This document shows, piece after piece, positions 46,001 through 60,038 of a stretch of 64,000 bases of DNA. Positions within the stretch are counted from its first letter, which is position 1, and each line of letters begins with the position of its first letter. The translations under genes were made by a program, and so were the position numbers. A model generated the notes under the pieces. That model ran no database searches. It was not told the DNA's origin and worked only from the letters and a program-made list of their open reading frames with translations. The DNA lies in assembly GCF_028372415.1 (NCBI RefSeq), contig NC_092875.1, positions 28,465,712 through 28,529,711 of the forward strand. The letters run 5' to 3'. This DNA is from Notamacropus eugenii. Lineage: Eukaryota > Chordata > Mammalia > Diprotodontia > Macropodidae.

Positions 46001-49000
46001 TTCAGACATGGATTCAAGAGTTCTTAAAAGTTCATGTATTAAGTCCATTAGAAATTGACAGCAAAGTGGTGCGACCTTGATGTTATGCAGTGAATTGCTT
46101 GTTGACATGAGAAGGGTCCCACTTGTGGCTCATTACCTGTGTTGTGCGTTTGTTTTCAGGTGCTGTGTTAATTGACCAGTATTGCAATCCTCTTGCTGAC
46201 ATCTGCCTAAAAGACATCCAGGCCCAAGTCGAGAGTATTACAGACCAAGTTCGCAAAGTCCTCCGTGGGAAAAACTGTCGTCACCCCAGCTTGGCCTTCA
46301 AGGCAGGTGTGGAATTGCGTCTAGTTCCAGTCTTGCTTTGTGAAAAAAAACTGATGAGTTTGGAGTTAAGTTGGGAAAATATAGAGCAAGTTTCCTGAAT
46401 TATCAAAATATCTTGAACTGTTTTCTATCTAATTGCATATGGTTTAATAGTTAACCAGTCTCCCTCTCTAACACACATGTATATACATGTATGTTATATA
46501 CAGATATATTTTTTTCTCTTCTTCAAGGTTCTAACTCTGCCATTACCACATACATATTAATTTTCTTATCTGTTTGACAAACTAACTCCAATAAGCCCGT
46601 GGAAATCAGACACAGGTTTGATTACAATCAGAGTGTGACACTCCCCGCCAGCAGCTGATGGGATTGTTTGTCATGCTCAGTCAGTAGTATTTATATGTTA
46701 CATGAGACAAAGAAAAGAAAATGGCAGCTCATTATGGTACAGCTGGTTATACAAAGAAAAAAGTGTGCTTGTTTAGGAGAATCTCTGTCATAAGCCACGG
46801 GAATGGAGAAAGCATGTCCTATAAGCATAGCTAGCTGCACTTAAAGAGAACTACCTAATCTAGATCAAGGAGGGGGCATTCCAGAGACTGTTAGAGGTCT
46901 CCTTTTCTAGCAGTTAAGTCTTTGTGCCAATTGGAGAAACAAAGAAGACACTGAAGGGAGCCAGTTGTTGCAGCTGATCCTACAGTTCTTGCATGGATCA
47001 TACACAGCAAATTGGAAAATACAGAATAAAATAGAGTCTGTTATGTTCTCCCCAAAATCTGCTTTCAACCATTGCTTGACTATTTCTGGCACTGATCAAA
47101 ACTATCTGGTTTGTTTCCATTGTTAACTGTGTGTTTTGGTCTTCCGTGTATTTGTTAGGTGGGGCCATGATAACTGAAGGGGAGCTCCAGAGCCAGGTCC
47201 TCGAGGCCATCAACTATGTCCTTTATGATCAGCTCAAATACAGAGGGAACCGAATGGATTACTACAATGCCCTGAACCTGTATATCCATCAGGTGAGGGA
47301 CAGCATCCTGAACTGGAAAAAAGTCCAACAAGTCAGAGACTTGACTAGCACTGCAGAACCTCACAATGGAATGGTTCTCACTTTTGAACCCTCATCAATG
47401 GGCCAGGACTAGACAGCTTCTTACCTTTCAGAGTTGGTGCCATGTTCTAGTAAGACTTTAAACTGAGACGCTCTGGCCTTGGCACTCGAAATGCCTCACA
47501 TGGGCAGTGTTTGGCACTTCTGTAAATTCCTGTTGATTACATGACTTGGCCTTACATCTATATACTTGTTAAAGTCACATTTTCTTGTTGCTTTTTGTTT
47601 TTATTCACTGTCATTTCAAAATATCGCCATCCCTACCTCCCTAGAGCCCTTTGAATAATAAAGCCAAAGAAATAAGCAGAATCTGCTCACACCATGCCTG
47701 GTCATCTGACAGTGTGGACACTGTCCTGCACTTCTCTGCCAGAAGAGGGGGCAAGAGGCAGGGGGAGGAGGAAGAAGGTTTTGTTCTCTTTTTGGTCAAG
47801 AGCAGGAAGTGATTATTACAAGCATTTAGAGGTTAGCTGCTCTTTGGGTTCCCTACGTTTACATTATTGTAACCATTGTGGATACCAATCTCTTGGTTCT
47901 CCTTACTTTACTCTGTATCAGTTCATATAGGTCTTCCAGGTTTCTCTGAATTTCTCACATTCATCATTTCTTCTGGCACAATAATAATCCATTACATTTA
48001 TAACACAATTTGTTCATCCATTCTCCAATTGAAAGAAATCAATATTGTTTCCAGTTTTTTGCCACAGCAAAAAGTGTTATTTTTGTTAACATGAGACCTT
48101 TCTTTCTGCCTTTGACTTTCTTGGAATGTATACCCAGTAATGGGATTGCTGGGGCAGAGGGTATAAAGGGGTATAAGAGCTTTTGTCACATACTATCAAA
48201 TGTTTACCAGAATTGTTACAGCAATTCACAACTGCATCGGTGGTATATTAGGTATGCCCATTTCCCCAGACCCTCTCCTCCATTGACTCTTTCTGTCTTT
48301 ATCTTTGCTGATTTGTTGACTATAAGGTGAAACCTCAGAGTTGTTTGAATTTCTATTTCTTTCTTATTATTGATTTGGAACATTTTTTCCTGTGGTTGAT
48401 AGGTTGAATTTTTTTTTTAATTTTAAATCCTTTGGCAAGTCTTTTATTGAGGAGTTTTATATATTATTGCCCTGGTTTTATATGTTACTGTCAACTCCTT
48501 ATATATCTTAGATGTCTGATTTTTTTATTAGATATTTGATCCAAAAAATTTTTTCCCACTATACAGTTTTTCTTCTTACCAACTGCATTAATTTTGTTTG
48601 TTCACAAGTTTTTAAATTTTGTGTAATCAAAAATTATTAGTTTTTTCTTCTGTGATCTCCCCTAACTGTTGTCATCTAAAGAATGTTCCCCCTGACCATA
48701 GGAAAGGTACAAACCTTCTCTTCTCCTCTAATTTTTATTTTTAATGATGTGACCTTTTTATAACTATAGGTTGTAGGTCCATTCAGACTTTGTTGTGATA
48801 GATGGCTAGTGTAAAATGCTGGTGTAAATCCAATTTATGCCAAACCATCTTCCTCCTTTCCCAGCATTTCTTGTCAAATAGCATTTGTTCTGCCTCCTAA
48901 GAGTTCATAAAACACAAGTTCTGGGTTAAAGTGTTCAGGTGCTACCTGTCTAGTCTGTTCCACTCGTGTACGTGTTTTTAAACACTATTGAATAATTTTG

Positions 49001-52000
49001 ATGATTATGATGTTATACTGTACTTCAAGATCCAGTACTGCCTTCTTTCCTTCATTCCTACTTTTGTTTATTTTTTCCCTTGAAATAATTCTTTAATTAA
49101 AAAAAAAAACCTCTGTAGTTTTCCATGTCTTAATTTCTTCTAAGATATTGAACTCTGTTAGCTTATGGGTTTAGTTTTCTTTTCCTCTTTCAGGTTTTGG
49201 GCCGAAGAACAGGAATCCCAATTAGTCTCTCTGTGCTCTATTTAACAATTGCCAGACAGCTGGGAGTCCGACTGGAGCCGGTCAACTTCCCGAGTCACTT
49301 CTTGCTGAGATGGTGTCAAGGTGTTGAAGGGTGAGTTACCTGTGAAATCAGGACTGGTTCTGAGGACTTGCTCCAAGTACGTGTGTTTTCTATGACAACA
49401 GTAGCAGTAATAATACCTAACATTCATTCATCGCTTACTGTGTGTCTGGCGCTGTGCTAAGAGCTTTGCATTTGTTATCTCTTTTGACCCTCACAAGAAC
49501 TCTGGGAGGTCGGTGCTCTCATTACCCCATTTCATAGGTGAGTGAATAGAAGTGGGCGGAGGTTCAGTGGCTTATCCAGGCCCCCTTGCTGCTACGTGCC
49601 TTGAGGCTGAATTTGAGCTTAAAGGCCCAGCACTGTCACCACCTGGCTGCCCCCAGTAGGACGCCTCACTTGCGGTGTGGGCCAAAGAGTGCTTAAGAGT
49701 GACGTCTCTGTGACTTCCGTAGTGCCCTCTGCTCCTCCTCTTCCCTCTGTCCGTGTGGGGAGTCATATCCTTACATGGGGTCTTGATTGCTTTTACTTCA
49801 TGATATTTTGGGGCTTAGGGGCCAGATTTTTTTCTTCCCTATTTATTTGTTTATTCTGTCATTGTCTTTTGCAAAAAAGCTGGGACAATTAACTCTTTCA
49901 TGTCACGTGGTTTTCATTCATGATTTCTTGAAATAAAGCTCTGGTAAACTAGGCTTCGACAAGGCCCTTTGGGATTCAAGGGGAGCTGCTTGACTGGCTT
50001 TAAACCCAAATCACTCTTCCTCCTACTGACTGGCCAGTAATAAGCCCCAGCCCAAGCCTCACGTGCTCATTGTTGGGTTTTGAGGGCTCAGAGTGAGTGT
50101 ACATAGCAATTGTTTCTGTTCTGGCCAGAAACTCAGAGGTCTTCCCCTCCCAGACTGATTCTTTTGGGAAGTCAGATAAGTCTGTCTCCTGCCTCAGTTC
50201 TTACCTCATCTTTAATTACTGAATGAGCATTGCCTCAGACAAGTTGGAACCTGGGAAGACCTTAGCTTAACAAGGCCAAGGTCTCCCACTGCATCCGGGA
50301 TCATTGTCAGTCATCCTGACCTATGTCCTGCCACTGGCCTTCGATGACTCTGGAGGAGAGAGTGAGGCTAGTGACTTCGCACAGCCCTGCCTCACCTAAA
50401 TCCAGTTCAATGAAAGCCAGGACATCCTGGTGATGTCATTGGTCTTCTTGGAGAACAAATGATGGATAGCAGCAGGTCCAGAGCAGAAGTGGCACATGTG
50501 TCTTTTTAAAAACAATTGTACTTTGCATTTTTCCTGAATGCTACACACCCAACTAAGTTGATCTTAGCCATCTCCTCCTTCCCATCCCTTGTGTCCTTCT
50601 GATTGTGCAGTGTGGGTGACTGAGGTTCCCTTGAGCCGTGGCTCTCCTCTCACTCCCAGTCTGGGCTTGTGTCTCCCTCCTCTGCCCTTGCCTTGCTCAT
50701 CTCCAGAGAGCTAGCCACTGTCCATCACCCTCTTCTCTTCAGTGCTCTTTCTCTCCTCTCCTCCTACCTGTCTGACCATTCCGCAGTTTACTTTGCTGGA
50801 TCTTCATCCATTTCCTAGCCACTAAGCCGAGGTCTCCCCAAAGTCTTCAGCCTGGGCCCTCTTCACTGTTTTTTTTTGGTGATCTTGTCAACTCTGGTGG
50901 ATTCCATTATCATCTGTATACAGAGGCTCCTCAGATCTGCTTGTCCAGCTCTGACTTCTCTCCTGGCCTCCAGTTTTGCATCTCCAACTTACTATTAGAC
51001 AACTCAAACTGAATGGACATCTTATACTCGGCATGTCCAGAACTAAAGTCATTCTCTTTTTCCCCAATCCCTCCCCTGTTCCTACTTTCCCTGTGACTGT
51101 TGAGGGCACTGCCTTCCTCCCAGGTCCCAGGGGCTCACAACCTTGGTGTCATGCTGGATCCCTCCCTCTCCCACCCTCACATCCAAGCTGTTACCAAGTC
51201 AGCTGATTTTCCTTTCATTACATCTCTCATATGTGCCCCCTTCTCTCCTCTGACACTGCCCTCAGCCTGGAACAGGCCCTCATCTCTCGCCCCTAGACTA
51301 TCACAGTGGCTGCTGGTTGGTGTCCCTGCCTCTGTTCTTGCATGATTACAGGCCACCCTCTCTTTAGCTGTCAGATGGGTTTTCCTGTGTGTTTTATATG
51401 ACTTCTTATGTCTAATCAATATGATATTGCTTGCCTTCTCAAAGAGGGGAAAAGGGGAGGGAGGGAGAGAATTTGGAAGTCAAATTTTAAAAAGTGAAGG
51501 CTAAAAAATTGCTAAATGTAATTAGGAAATATTTAATGAAATAAATAAAGTATGCTTTTAAAAAAATTGATTTTCCTAAAATACGGATCTGACCTTGTCA
51601 TCTCTCTTCCCACCATCACACCCTGTTCGGTAAAGTCCAGTGACTCCCTGTTGCCATCAGGATGACATCACTTTTAAAGCCCTTCAGTACTGACCCTCTC
51701 CAACCTGCCTAGTTTTCTTATACTGTGTCCCCTTCCCATATCCTGAAATCCCACTGCACTGACCTCTTTGCTGTTCCTTGCACAAGACACCCCCCTCTCT
51801 CAGCTTTATGCATTTCCCCCATACTAGAACACTCTCCCTGCTCTTCTCCCATCTCCTTCCCAGACCTCCTGAATCTTCATGTTTTCCCAGTGAAATGATT
51901 GCCTTCTTTGCCCATCACTGTTTACATTTGGTCTCTGCCACTGAACAGTGAGCTCCTCAAGGGGAAGGACTGGTTTTTGCCTCATTTTGCGTTCTGTTAA

Positions 52001-55000
52001 ATGCTTCTTGACTTAACTTTATCATTAAACATTTTTTTCTTCCAGATTTTACATTGCCCCTTATTGTGTTTCCCTTATTCACAAGAGATGAAGAAATGTT
52101 GCTATTTTTATTTCCAAAAAGTTTTTAAAATCTTGATAACTATCTGTAATTTTTTTTCCTTTAACCACCCTTTAATTTCTGCCCAGTACCAAATAAATTC
52201 CTTTTCTATTCTCCACATCTTACCAGTCATAACCCAAAGATAATTAGAGACTTCACAGTGTAAGACCTGACTCTTTGGATCCTAATGCAGAAATCCACAA
52301 ACATTTTATCCAGCTAGATATAGAAAAATTCCTTATCAAAAAGACAAAAGTCCAGCAGGAATAGTTACTCGAGTGCCCTGGAAAGAAGATTGAATTTGGA
52401 ATTTGAAGATGTGGGTTCTAGTGCTGACTCTGTCATCTCTCCCTGAGAGCCCCATAGGACTTAGGATACATCCCTGATCAGGCCTATGGGGACAGTGTCC
52501 AGATCAGATGAAGCCACATATGCCAAAGGCCACATAGGGATTGCCCTAGACCATGGGGCCATTAGGAATGAGGCATTCCTTACCCATTAGGTCCTAAAGT
52601 GCCATCAGTGGTCCTCACTCAATGAGAGAGCCCTTGCAGCTATTAAAAATAGCTACTGGGCAGCTAGGTGGCACCCTGGAGTCAGGGGGAACCCGAGTTC
52701 AAATTTGGCCTCAGGCACTTGACACTTAGTAGCTGAGTGACCCTTTGGGGAGTCACTTAATCCCAATTGCCTAGCTTTCCCACTCCAAAACAAACAAACA
52801 AACAAGACAGCTATTGACAAACTTAGAAAGCAGAATGCACTTTGGTTTGGTCGTGTCAATTCTTGTAGTAGCCTTGATTGTCAATATAATTTTGATGACA
52901 TTTTCTTCTTAGTAAGATTATCCTCCAGTTGGGTCAGTAATCTCATTCTACTTGTTCCAGTAACTTGAGTGTCAGCTAAACTGAACGAAAGACCCTTGGG
53001 GATCTTGAGAGAACTCTGATGGACAGCTGGTTGTTGCTCAGAGGTCTCTCTAAACTCCAGAAACTTTGTCAGCTTTGTAACTTTCCCTGCTCTTCCTTAA
53101 CGTCAGTTCATAGCAGCCTGAGAATACTGCAGAGAGTCACCAAGGTCACCAGTCTTAGACAATGGCATTCTAAGTGAAAACAGGGCGTTTGGCCTCAGGC
53201 ATTCATCTGGGGACCCTGCTGAAAAACGTTAACTGTCAAGAAGTGCGGTTCCAACCTGAGTTTGGGCTCTGTGGGTTTTTTGCTAGGAGCCAAGATATTT
53301 TTGACTACATTTACATCGATGCCTTTGGGAGAGGAAAGCAACTGACAGTGAAAGAATGTGAATATCTGATTGGCCACCACGTGACAGAGGAGTTCTATGG
53401 GGTAGTGAGCTCTAAGAAGGTACTGCAGCGCATGGTGGGAAACCTCTTAAGCCTAGGAAAGCGGTAAGTCCTGGCCGTCCGCCTTGGGTCTGCCCAGCAG
53501 CGATCCTCAAAGGTTCCCAGAAGCTTCTCTGGCCCTGCAGAAAGCCCTGTCTTAGGGCATGTCTGCCCCATCCCACCCTACAGGTGGCTAGAGTAGCGAG
53601 GCTCTTGTGGATTCTTATAGACAAAGCATAGATGGCCCCTTAGGTCACTATTTCTCCCTTCCCCCACAGGCCTTGAGAAGCCATCCTTCGTACACTTAGA
53701 GGCGAAAGAGCAGTCTGCTTAGAGCGGACAGACAGACTAAAACTTGTCCTGGAGGCACCATGAGTTCTTCTACATTATTGTTCAGTCATCTTGGAATTGA
53801 CATTTAAATGTTTCCATTTGTCTTAGTTTTCATGTGGCTTAGCCTTACTGTCATCTCAGCATTTGTTAAAAAAAGGCCACTTAACCAATAATTAACCCAA
53901 ACATGGGCTAAATGTCCGACAGAAACTCTCAGATGTTTCTGTTTAAAATTTAATTCCACTGCTTAAATGTTCAAGGCTTTGTGCTTGGCTCTGGGGCACA
54001 GAGACAAAAATGGGATGTTCTCTGCCCTCAAGGAACTTATGTTCATTCTGAGGGAATCACAGCATCTACAGAAAAGGGGAGAATGCAAGGAGAACCAAGG
54101 TCACAGTGAGTTCAAACCACTGAGATGGATCCCAGAAGGTACCCCAGAGAGGGTGGCACTTGATCTGATCCTTGAAGAAAGATCATGGTTCTAGGTGATG
54201 AAGGTGAGGAGAAAATGCCTCCCTGTAGAGCGCCCTGTGCACTGCTGTTGGATCCTCGAGATCAGGCGCTTTTACCCCGGAATCCCGGAACTTGTTTTTG
54301 GTTTATTTTTTAAAAGTATTTGGGGAAAAAAAAAAGACTGAGTAAGTTATTTTGACTCTTATAAATACCCAAATTAACTATAAAGGACATACGTCCAGAG
54401 AAAGAACTGATAAATAGAAGTATATATAGAATAATTTTACATATATACACCTGTTTGTGTCTAATGGCAACCATATCTGGCGGGGGGTGCAGGGGGATGG
54501 AAGAAAAAAATGACATAATAATTTTGTTGTATATTTGAAGGGAATAGCACATCGTACATAACAGATTTGTAGTTTCATGTGCATTCATCCTTTTTATTGT
54601 ACTATGTTATGGAAATGTTTGTTCTATTCCATAAATTAAAAATAAAGTCAAAACCAAAAAAAGCATTTTGATAGCTGCATTTCTACATAATTAGTTTCCT
54701 TTCTGTTTTATGCATTACAAATGTGATTCTGAGCAGAAGCCTATAGGCTTCTCCAGACTGACTGCCCAAGGGGTCTTCAGCCCCTTCACAGAAGGTGAAG
54801 CTGCCCTGCTCTGGGCTCTGGGAGCCACTGAAGGGTTTTGAGGGGTGGAGTGGTGTGGTCAAAGCTGGGCTATCTTAGGAACACTGTCAGTAGAGGCAGC
54901 TTTATTGACCGAGAGGTGGAAAAAGGAGAGGCTGATCCAGGAGTCTAATGAGGTGTTGTCAAAGGGATAAAACTACGAAGAAATGGGAAGATAAAGGTAT

Positions 55001-58000
55001 GTCAGAATGACTTCCAGAATTTCAAAGGGGAAGTGGATGTTTTGCTTTTGAAAGGGCTTGATTGTAGGCAGTTTTTCCCAAAGGGAGAAATATGGAAAAT
55101 GGGATGCTCTTAAATAATGGTTTTCTTCTGCTAGCCATATTCAATTGTTAACCTCAAACAGGCCTGAGATGTCCCTTTTCAGGTTCCTCTTGCTTTAAAA
55201 GCCTACTATGTTTGTGCCCCAGAACACTGTGCTAAGCCTCAGGGAAGATACCAAGACTCCTAGGGCTCAGGAGTCCCAGAAGTCTCAGTATCCTCCCTGG
55301 AGCCCACAACCTTGCAAGGGTTCTGTGGCACACAACACAAACATTTGGGTTTCTCCCCATCCACAAATAAGGTGCCAGGTTTGTTTGCTTGCCTCTTTCT
55401 CCCATCCACTGTAGGGAACCATTTGTTGAACGAATCATCTGTAAAGAACCATTGGAACCAAGGGGTTTGTTTTTTTAATATTTATAAAAAGAAACTAATG
55501 CCTGGTAGCCTCCACCTTGGAACACAAATGAATGCCTTAGAAAATGGAAACATTGACTTGGTTTTTAAACACCAGATAGATAGCAGGAAAGAGAATTCAA
55601 AGATTAAAAGATCCTTTTTTTGGTGTGTCTTCTTCTCTTACTGGTAGGGAGAGCACGGATCAGTCTTACCAGCTCTTAAGGGACTCCTTGGATCTGTATC
55701 TGGCCATGTATCCAGACCACGTACAGCATCTCTTGCTCCAGGCCAGGCTCTACTTCCATTTGGGAATTTGGCCAGAAAAGGTAATGGACACTAATGGTCC
55801 GTAGTAAGAGGGGGTGAGGGGCTCTCACTGGGGAAGTGTGGCTGCAGCCATCTTGGTGAAGTAGCCAGTGAGCTGAGCTAGAGCAGAAATGTCAGGGTCT
55901 CTCCCTATTGAGAATGTAAGGAGGGAACAGACATTTTCCTACTTTGGTGTCTTCGTATTTGTAACAGCGAGGACCCCAATATGCACAGGAGGACCCGGTA
56001 TTACAGGTTCTTTGATCCACTTTTCTAAAAGTAAAGGCAACTTTTGAGGGGTCAACAGTCACTTTAATCAAGCCCATGTATCATTCACTTAGTTCAGGGG
56101 AAAAAGTCAGCACCCTGAACTTCAGAGAAAATACAGAGAAATCAAAATCAACAGACAGGGCTTCCAGCTACCTGACAGTAAGCAATAATACATCACAAAT
56201 CAACTGACAGATAACGGACTGACCATACATACATGGTTACCAGAGAGAAAAGCACCAACATTTGGGTTCTCAAAGCCAGGAGGCTGCTTAGTGGCTTCCC
56301 AGTCTCATCTGGCACACATACCATCTTCCAAAAACTAAGCCCCAAAGTAAAACCTCACCTCACAGTATTTATACATTTTTCAGAGCCAGAGAGTATCACA
56401 ACCCTTGAGAACCAGTGCCTCATTAGAAAATTAACGAAAGGTGTGGGCCTCACCTAATCAGGCTTCCCTAATGGGCAAACCCATTAATGAGTGGGGAAGA
56501 TCTTTCTCATTAACGTTAAAGTATTACTATAATATCAGTTTTTGCAACAAATACCACCTAACCAATCGTTGACCCAATTGTGGGCCAAATGTCCAACAGA
56601 ATTTCCCAAATTTTCTTCTTTTATATCTTAATCCAGTGTTCCTAACTTTTGTTTGGCCCATCCACCTCTTGCCTTTCAGAACCTTCCTATATACCCTATT
56701 CAATACAAAAGGAAATATATTCTAGAGTTTATCATGTATATATACATTAAGAATGAAATAGACTCAGTTTTATTAAAAAAAACAAAACTTTATTTGGTAA
56801 ATAATGTTTGTAGTCTTTAAAAAGTTCAAGAGATAATTTCTGGGTAATTTAATCATTTTATTAATGATGCCAACATTTTAATAAGAGGATAGTCATTTGT
56901 CCATCTCTCTCTTAGAGCAAAGACAGTCATGGTGGCAAGCTCATAGCTTGTATGCCCATGTTCCTCAGGGTGGCAATCAACTCTGATTGGTTAACAATTA
57001 ATAAGAGAATGAATATTACTTTGAGAGTCTGGGCTATATTATAATGAGGGACTTGGAGTGACATCATGTTAAAGAGAGACTTTCTCTATACCCAGACTCC
57101 TCCCTCAGCCTTGGGCAATCTTTTCAAAGAACTTTCCCCACCCAAACTTGAGCAGAGCACCATGGCTGCCCCATTTGGGAGCTATCTGAACAAGAAAGTC
57201 AGTCCAGTGTCATTATCAGTAATATCCTTCAGGAGACTGAATCTTTTAAATCAGGGCTTTAGAAAAAGGAGAGATGTCTGGATCTCCCCAAATTATTGGT
57301 TATTAATCATTTCTCTCACATCATAAAGCTGTTAAATTTTTATCAGAACACAGTTGGCTCTAATTTGTCTTCAAATAGCAGGCTTATTCTTGGTATGGTT
57401 TTTGGAAGAGATGTTGGTGTGTCCTGGGCAGCCTCTCATTTGTTTCTTGCTTTGGATTTGATTGAGAACAGAGCTAAGAGTCCTGATTCACAAAGATAAT
57501 TCGCACAGTGAGCATGCTCAGTAGGAATGACCACATTGTGGCGTCAATCGATTGGCCATCAGTTTGGGATTTCTAGTCCTTTCATTTTGTCATTTAGTAA
57601 TTTTTCCTAGCTCCTAGCAGGGAGGATGGGCAGCCTGCCTTGGAGGAGGGAGCGCTACCCTTTTGGAAATCTCCCAACAAATTCTAGATGCTCATTTCCC
57701 AGGAGGGTTGTCAGGGCATTCAGGGTCAGAGATGATTTAGACTAGGGGGCTTCTTTGGAGCTTGAGGCAGCAGAGGGCAAAGGCGATGAGCAGAGAGCTG
57801 GGCATGCACACAGTGGTAGGGCTCCCCCCTACTCCCAGCTAGGATGGAGCACCTAGGGGAGGAGCCAGTAGAAGAGACAGGCCAGAGAAAAAGAATCACT
57901 CATGTATATATCGCACTTTAAGGTTTGCAGAGCATTTGACATAGAGCCTCTCATTTGATGCTCTTATTATCCCCTTATTCACTGCATAGATGAAGTGACT

Positions 58001-59854
58001 TGCCCAGGGTCTCACAGCTAGAAAGTTTCTGAGGCTGGATTTGAACTCAGGTCCTCCTGCTTCCAAATCCAGTACTCCCTGCACTGTATTCCCTGGCTGC
58101 CAGAAGGAGAACCAGGAAAGTCTCTTATCACATGAAGCAAGTAACCAAGTTCTTGATTTTCTGAAGTCTTTCTCATCATAAGGTTATGTTCTATTTCAGG
58201 AACACTAATAATCATCCACTGTGAAAAACCTAACTCATTGATGCATGTTGAAGGCTTAGCCACCTTTGTCTACATTTTGTGTGTATAGGTCTCCTAAGTG
58301 ACCACTATTCTTAGATCTTAACAGCAAGACAAGGTGATTAGCAGAGGGAAAACATTGCAAAGTTCATTTCTCCTTAGAATTCTTGTTTTTCTCATATTAC
58401 ATGTTAAGCAAACTAGCCCTCCTAATCTAAACAAGGGGAACACGTTGTACTGGGAAAATTCAAGGAGTCGTTCTCAATGACAGATGACATTTTCTCCAGT
58501 GCTCACTTACACAAAAATTTCTATAATGAGGACAGGATAGCACATAACTACTGGACCTGATGCATGCGTCTGGTAGTGCTTACAAATATGGTGTCCAGCA
58601 TGGAAGCTGATGTTCACACTGGCCCTGCCCCCTTTTGTGGCCGCCTCCAGTCAGATCATGAACCTTGTTGGACCACTGAGTCTGAAAGTGGTAGTATAGC
58701 TGTTCTGTCTCCCAGTTCCTTTATATGGCGGGTTCTTTTCCTTTTGCATGCTTAAAAAAAAAAGCAGATATATCCTTTGAGCTGTCAGAGACTTTGGAGA
58801 ACATTAGTCCAGAGCTTTGATTTTACAGAGGGGAAAACTGAGACCCAGAGAGGTATCCTGACTTAAGTACTTTCATGCAGCTAGTTCATTGCCAGCAGAC
58901 TGATTCTTAATCCAGTGTTCTCTCCACTACACCTTGCTACCTACAAATAATTCCTTAAACTCTCACACTGTGAATGGGCTAAATATCAAAACAGTCTCAG
59001 ATCCTTGAGAATCTGGTTGCTTCATTCAAAACAAGCTTCCTAACCCATACTAAGGGCAGCTTGGTGGCACAGTTCTGGGTCTGGAGTCAGGAAGACTGAT
59101 TCTTAAGAGTTCAGTTCTAACCTCAGATACATACTAGCTGTGTGACCCTGGGCAAGTCACTTCACCCTATTTGCCTCAGTTTCCTCATCGGTAAAATGAG
59201 CTGGAGAAGGAAATGGCAAAGCATTCCAGAATTTTTGCCAAGACAGCCCTAACTGGGGTCACAGAGAGTCAGATACAACAGGCCATTTAAAGTAAAAGAC
59301 ATAAGACAGACGAGCAGCTTGGGTGAGACCAGCCGAGTCTGGAATTTTGGGGGTTTGACAGCAGCTCGCCCTCCTTATTTGCCAAGTGTGCCCTGTCAGT
59401 AAAAGTTCAACTGAGAGGCTTATAATTCCTGCCCTTCTTTGACTGTTGAAGGTACTGGACATCCTGCAGCATATCCAGACCTTGGACCCCTCCCAGCACG
59501 GGGCAGTCGGCTACTTGGTACAGCACACCTTGGAGCATATTGAGCGCAAGAAGGAAGAGATTGGGCTGGAGGTGAAGCATCGGTCAGAAGAGAAGCACCG
59601 TGACGTCTGCTACTCCATCGGGCTCATTATGAAACATAAGAGGTGAATACATCGAACCTGCTCTGGGAGTCTCCATCTCGGCACCACCCATCAAGGACTA
59701 ACCGGGGCTTTCTCTTCGGATCTAGGCTCCTTAGGGTCCCCCAAGTGCCCAGGGAGGAGAATTGCCCACCTTGTATTCCCTGAAGGGGTCATGGGGCTTT
59801 GGTGTCCTGGAGCAGGCAAAGTGTCTGCTGCCTTTGGTTCCCTCTACACATACA

Positions 59855-59935
<81 letters not shown>

Positions 59936-59967
59936 TCTGTCTCTCTCTGTCTCTCTCTCTCTCTGTC

Positions 59968-60038
<71 letters not shown>

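Noticed and set aside
53868-56598. A whole provirus between the two matching LTR ends
   Set aside because: The left piece is only a 55-bp terminus, the interval holds FBXO21 exon 9 plus L2 and L1 pieces, and no viral region is seen.
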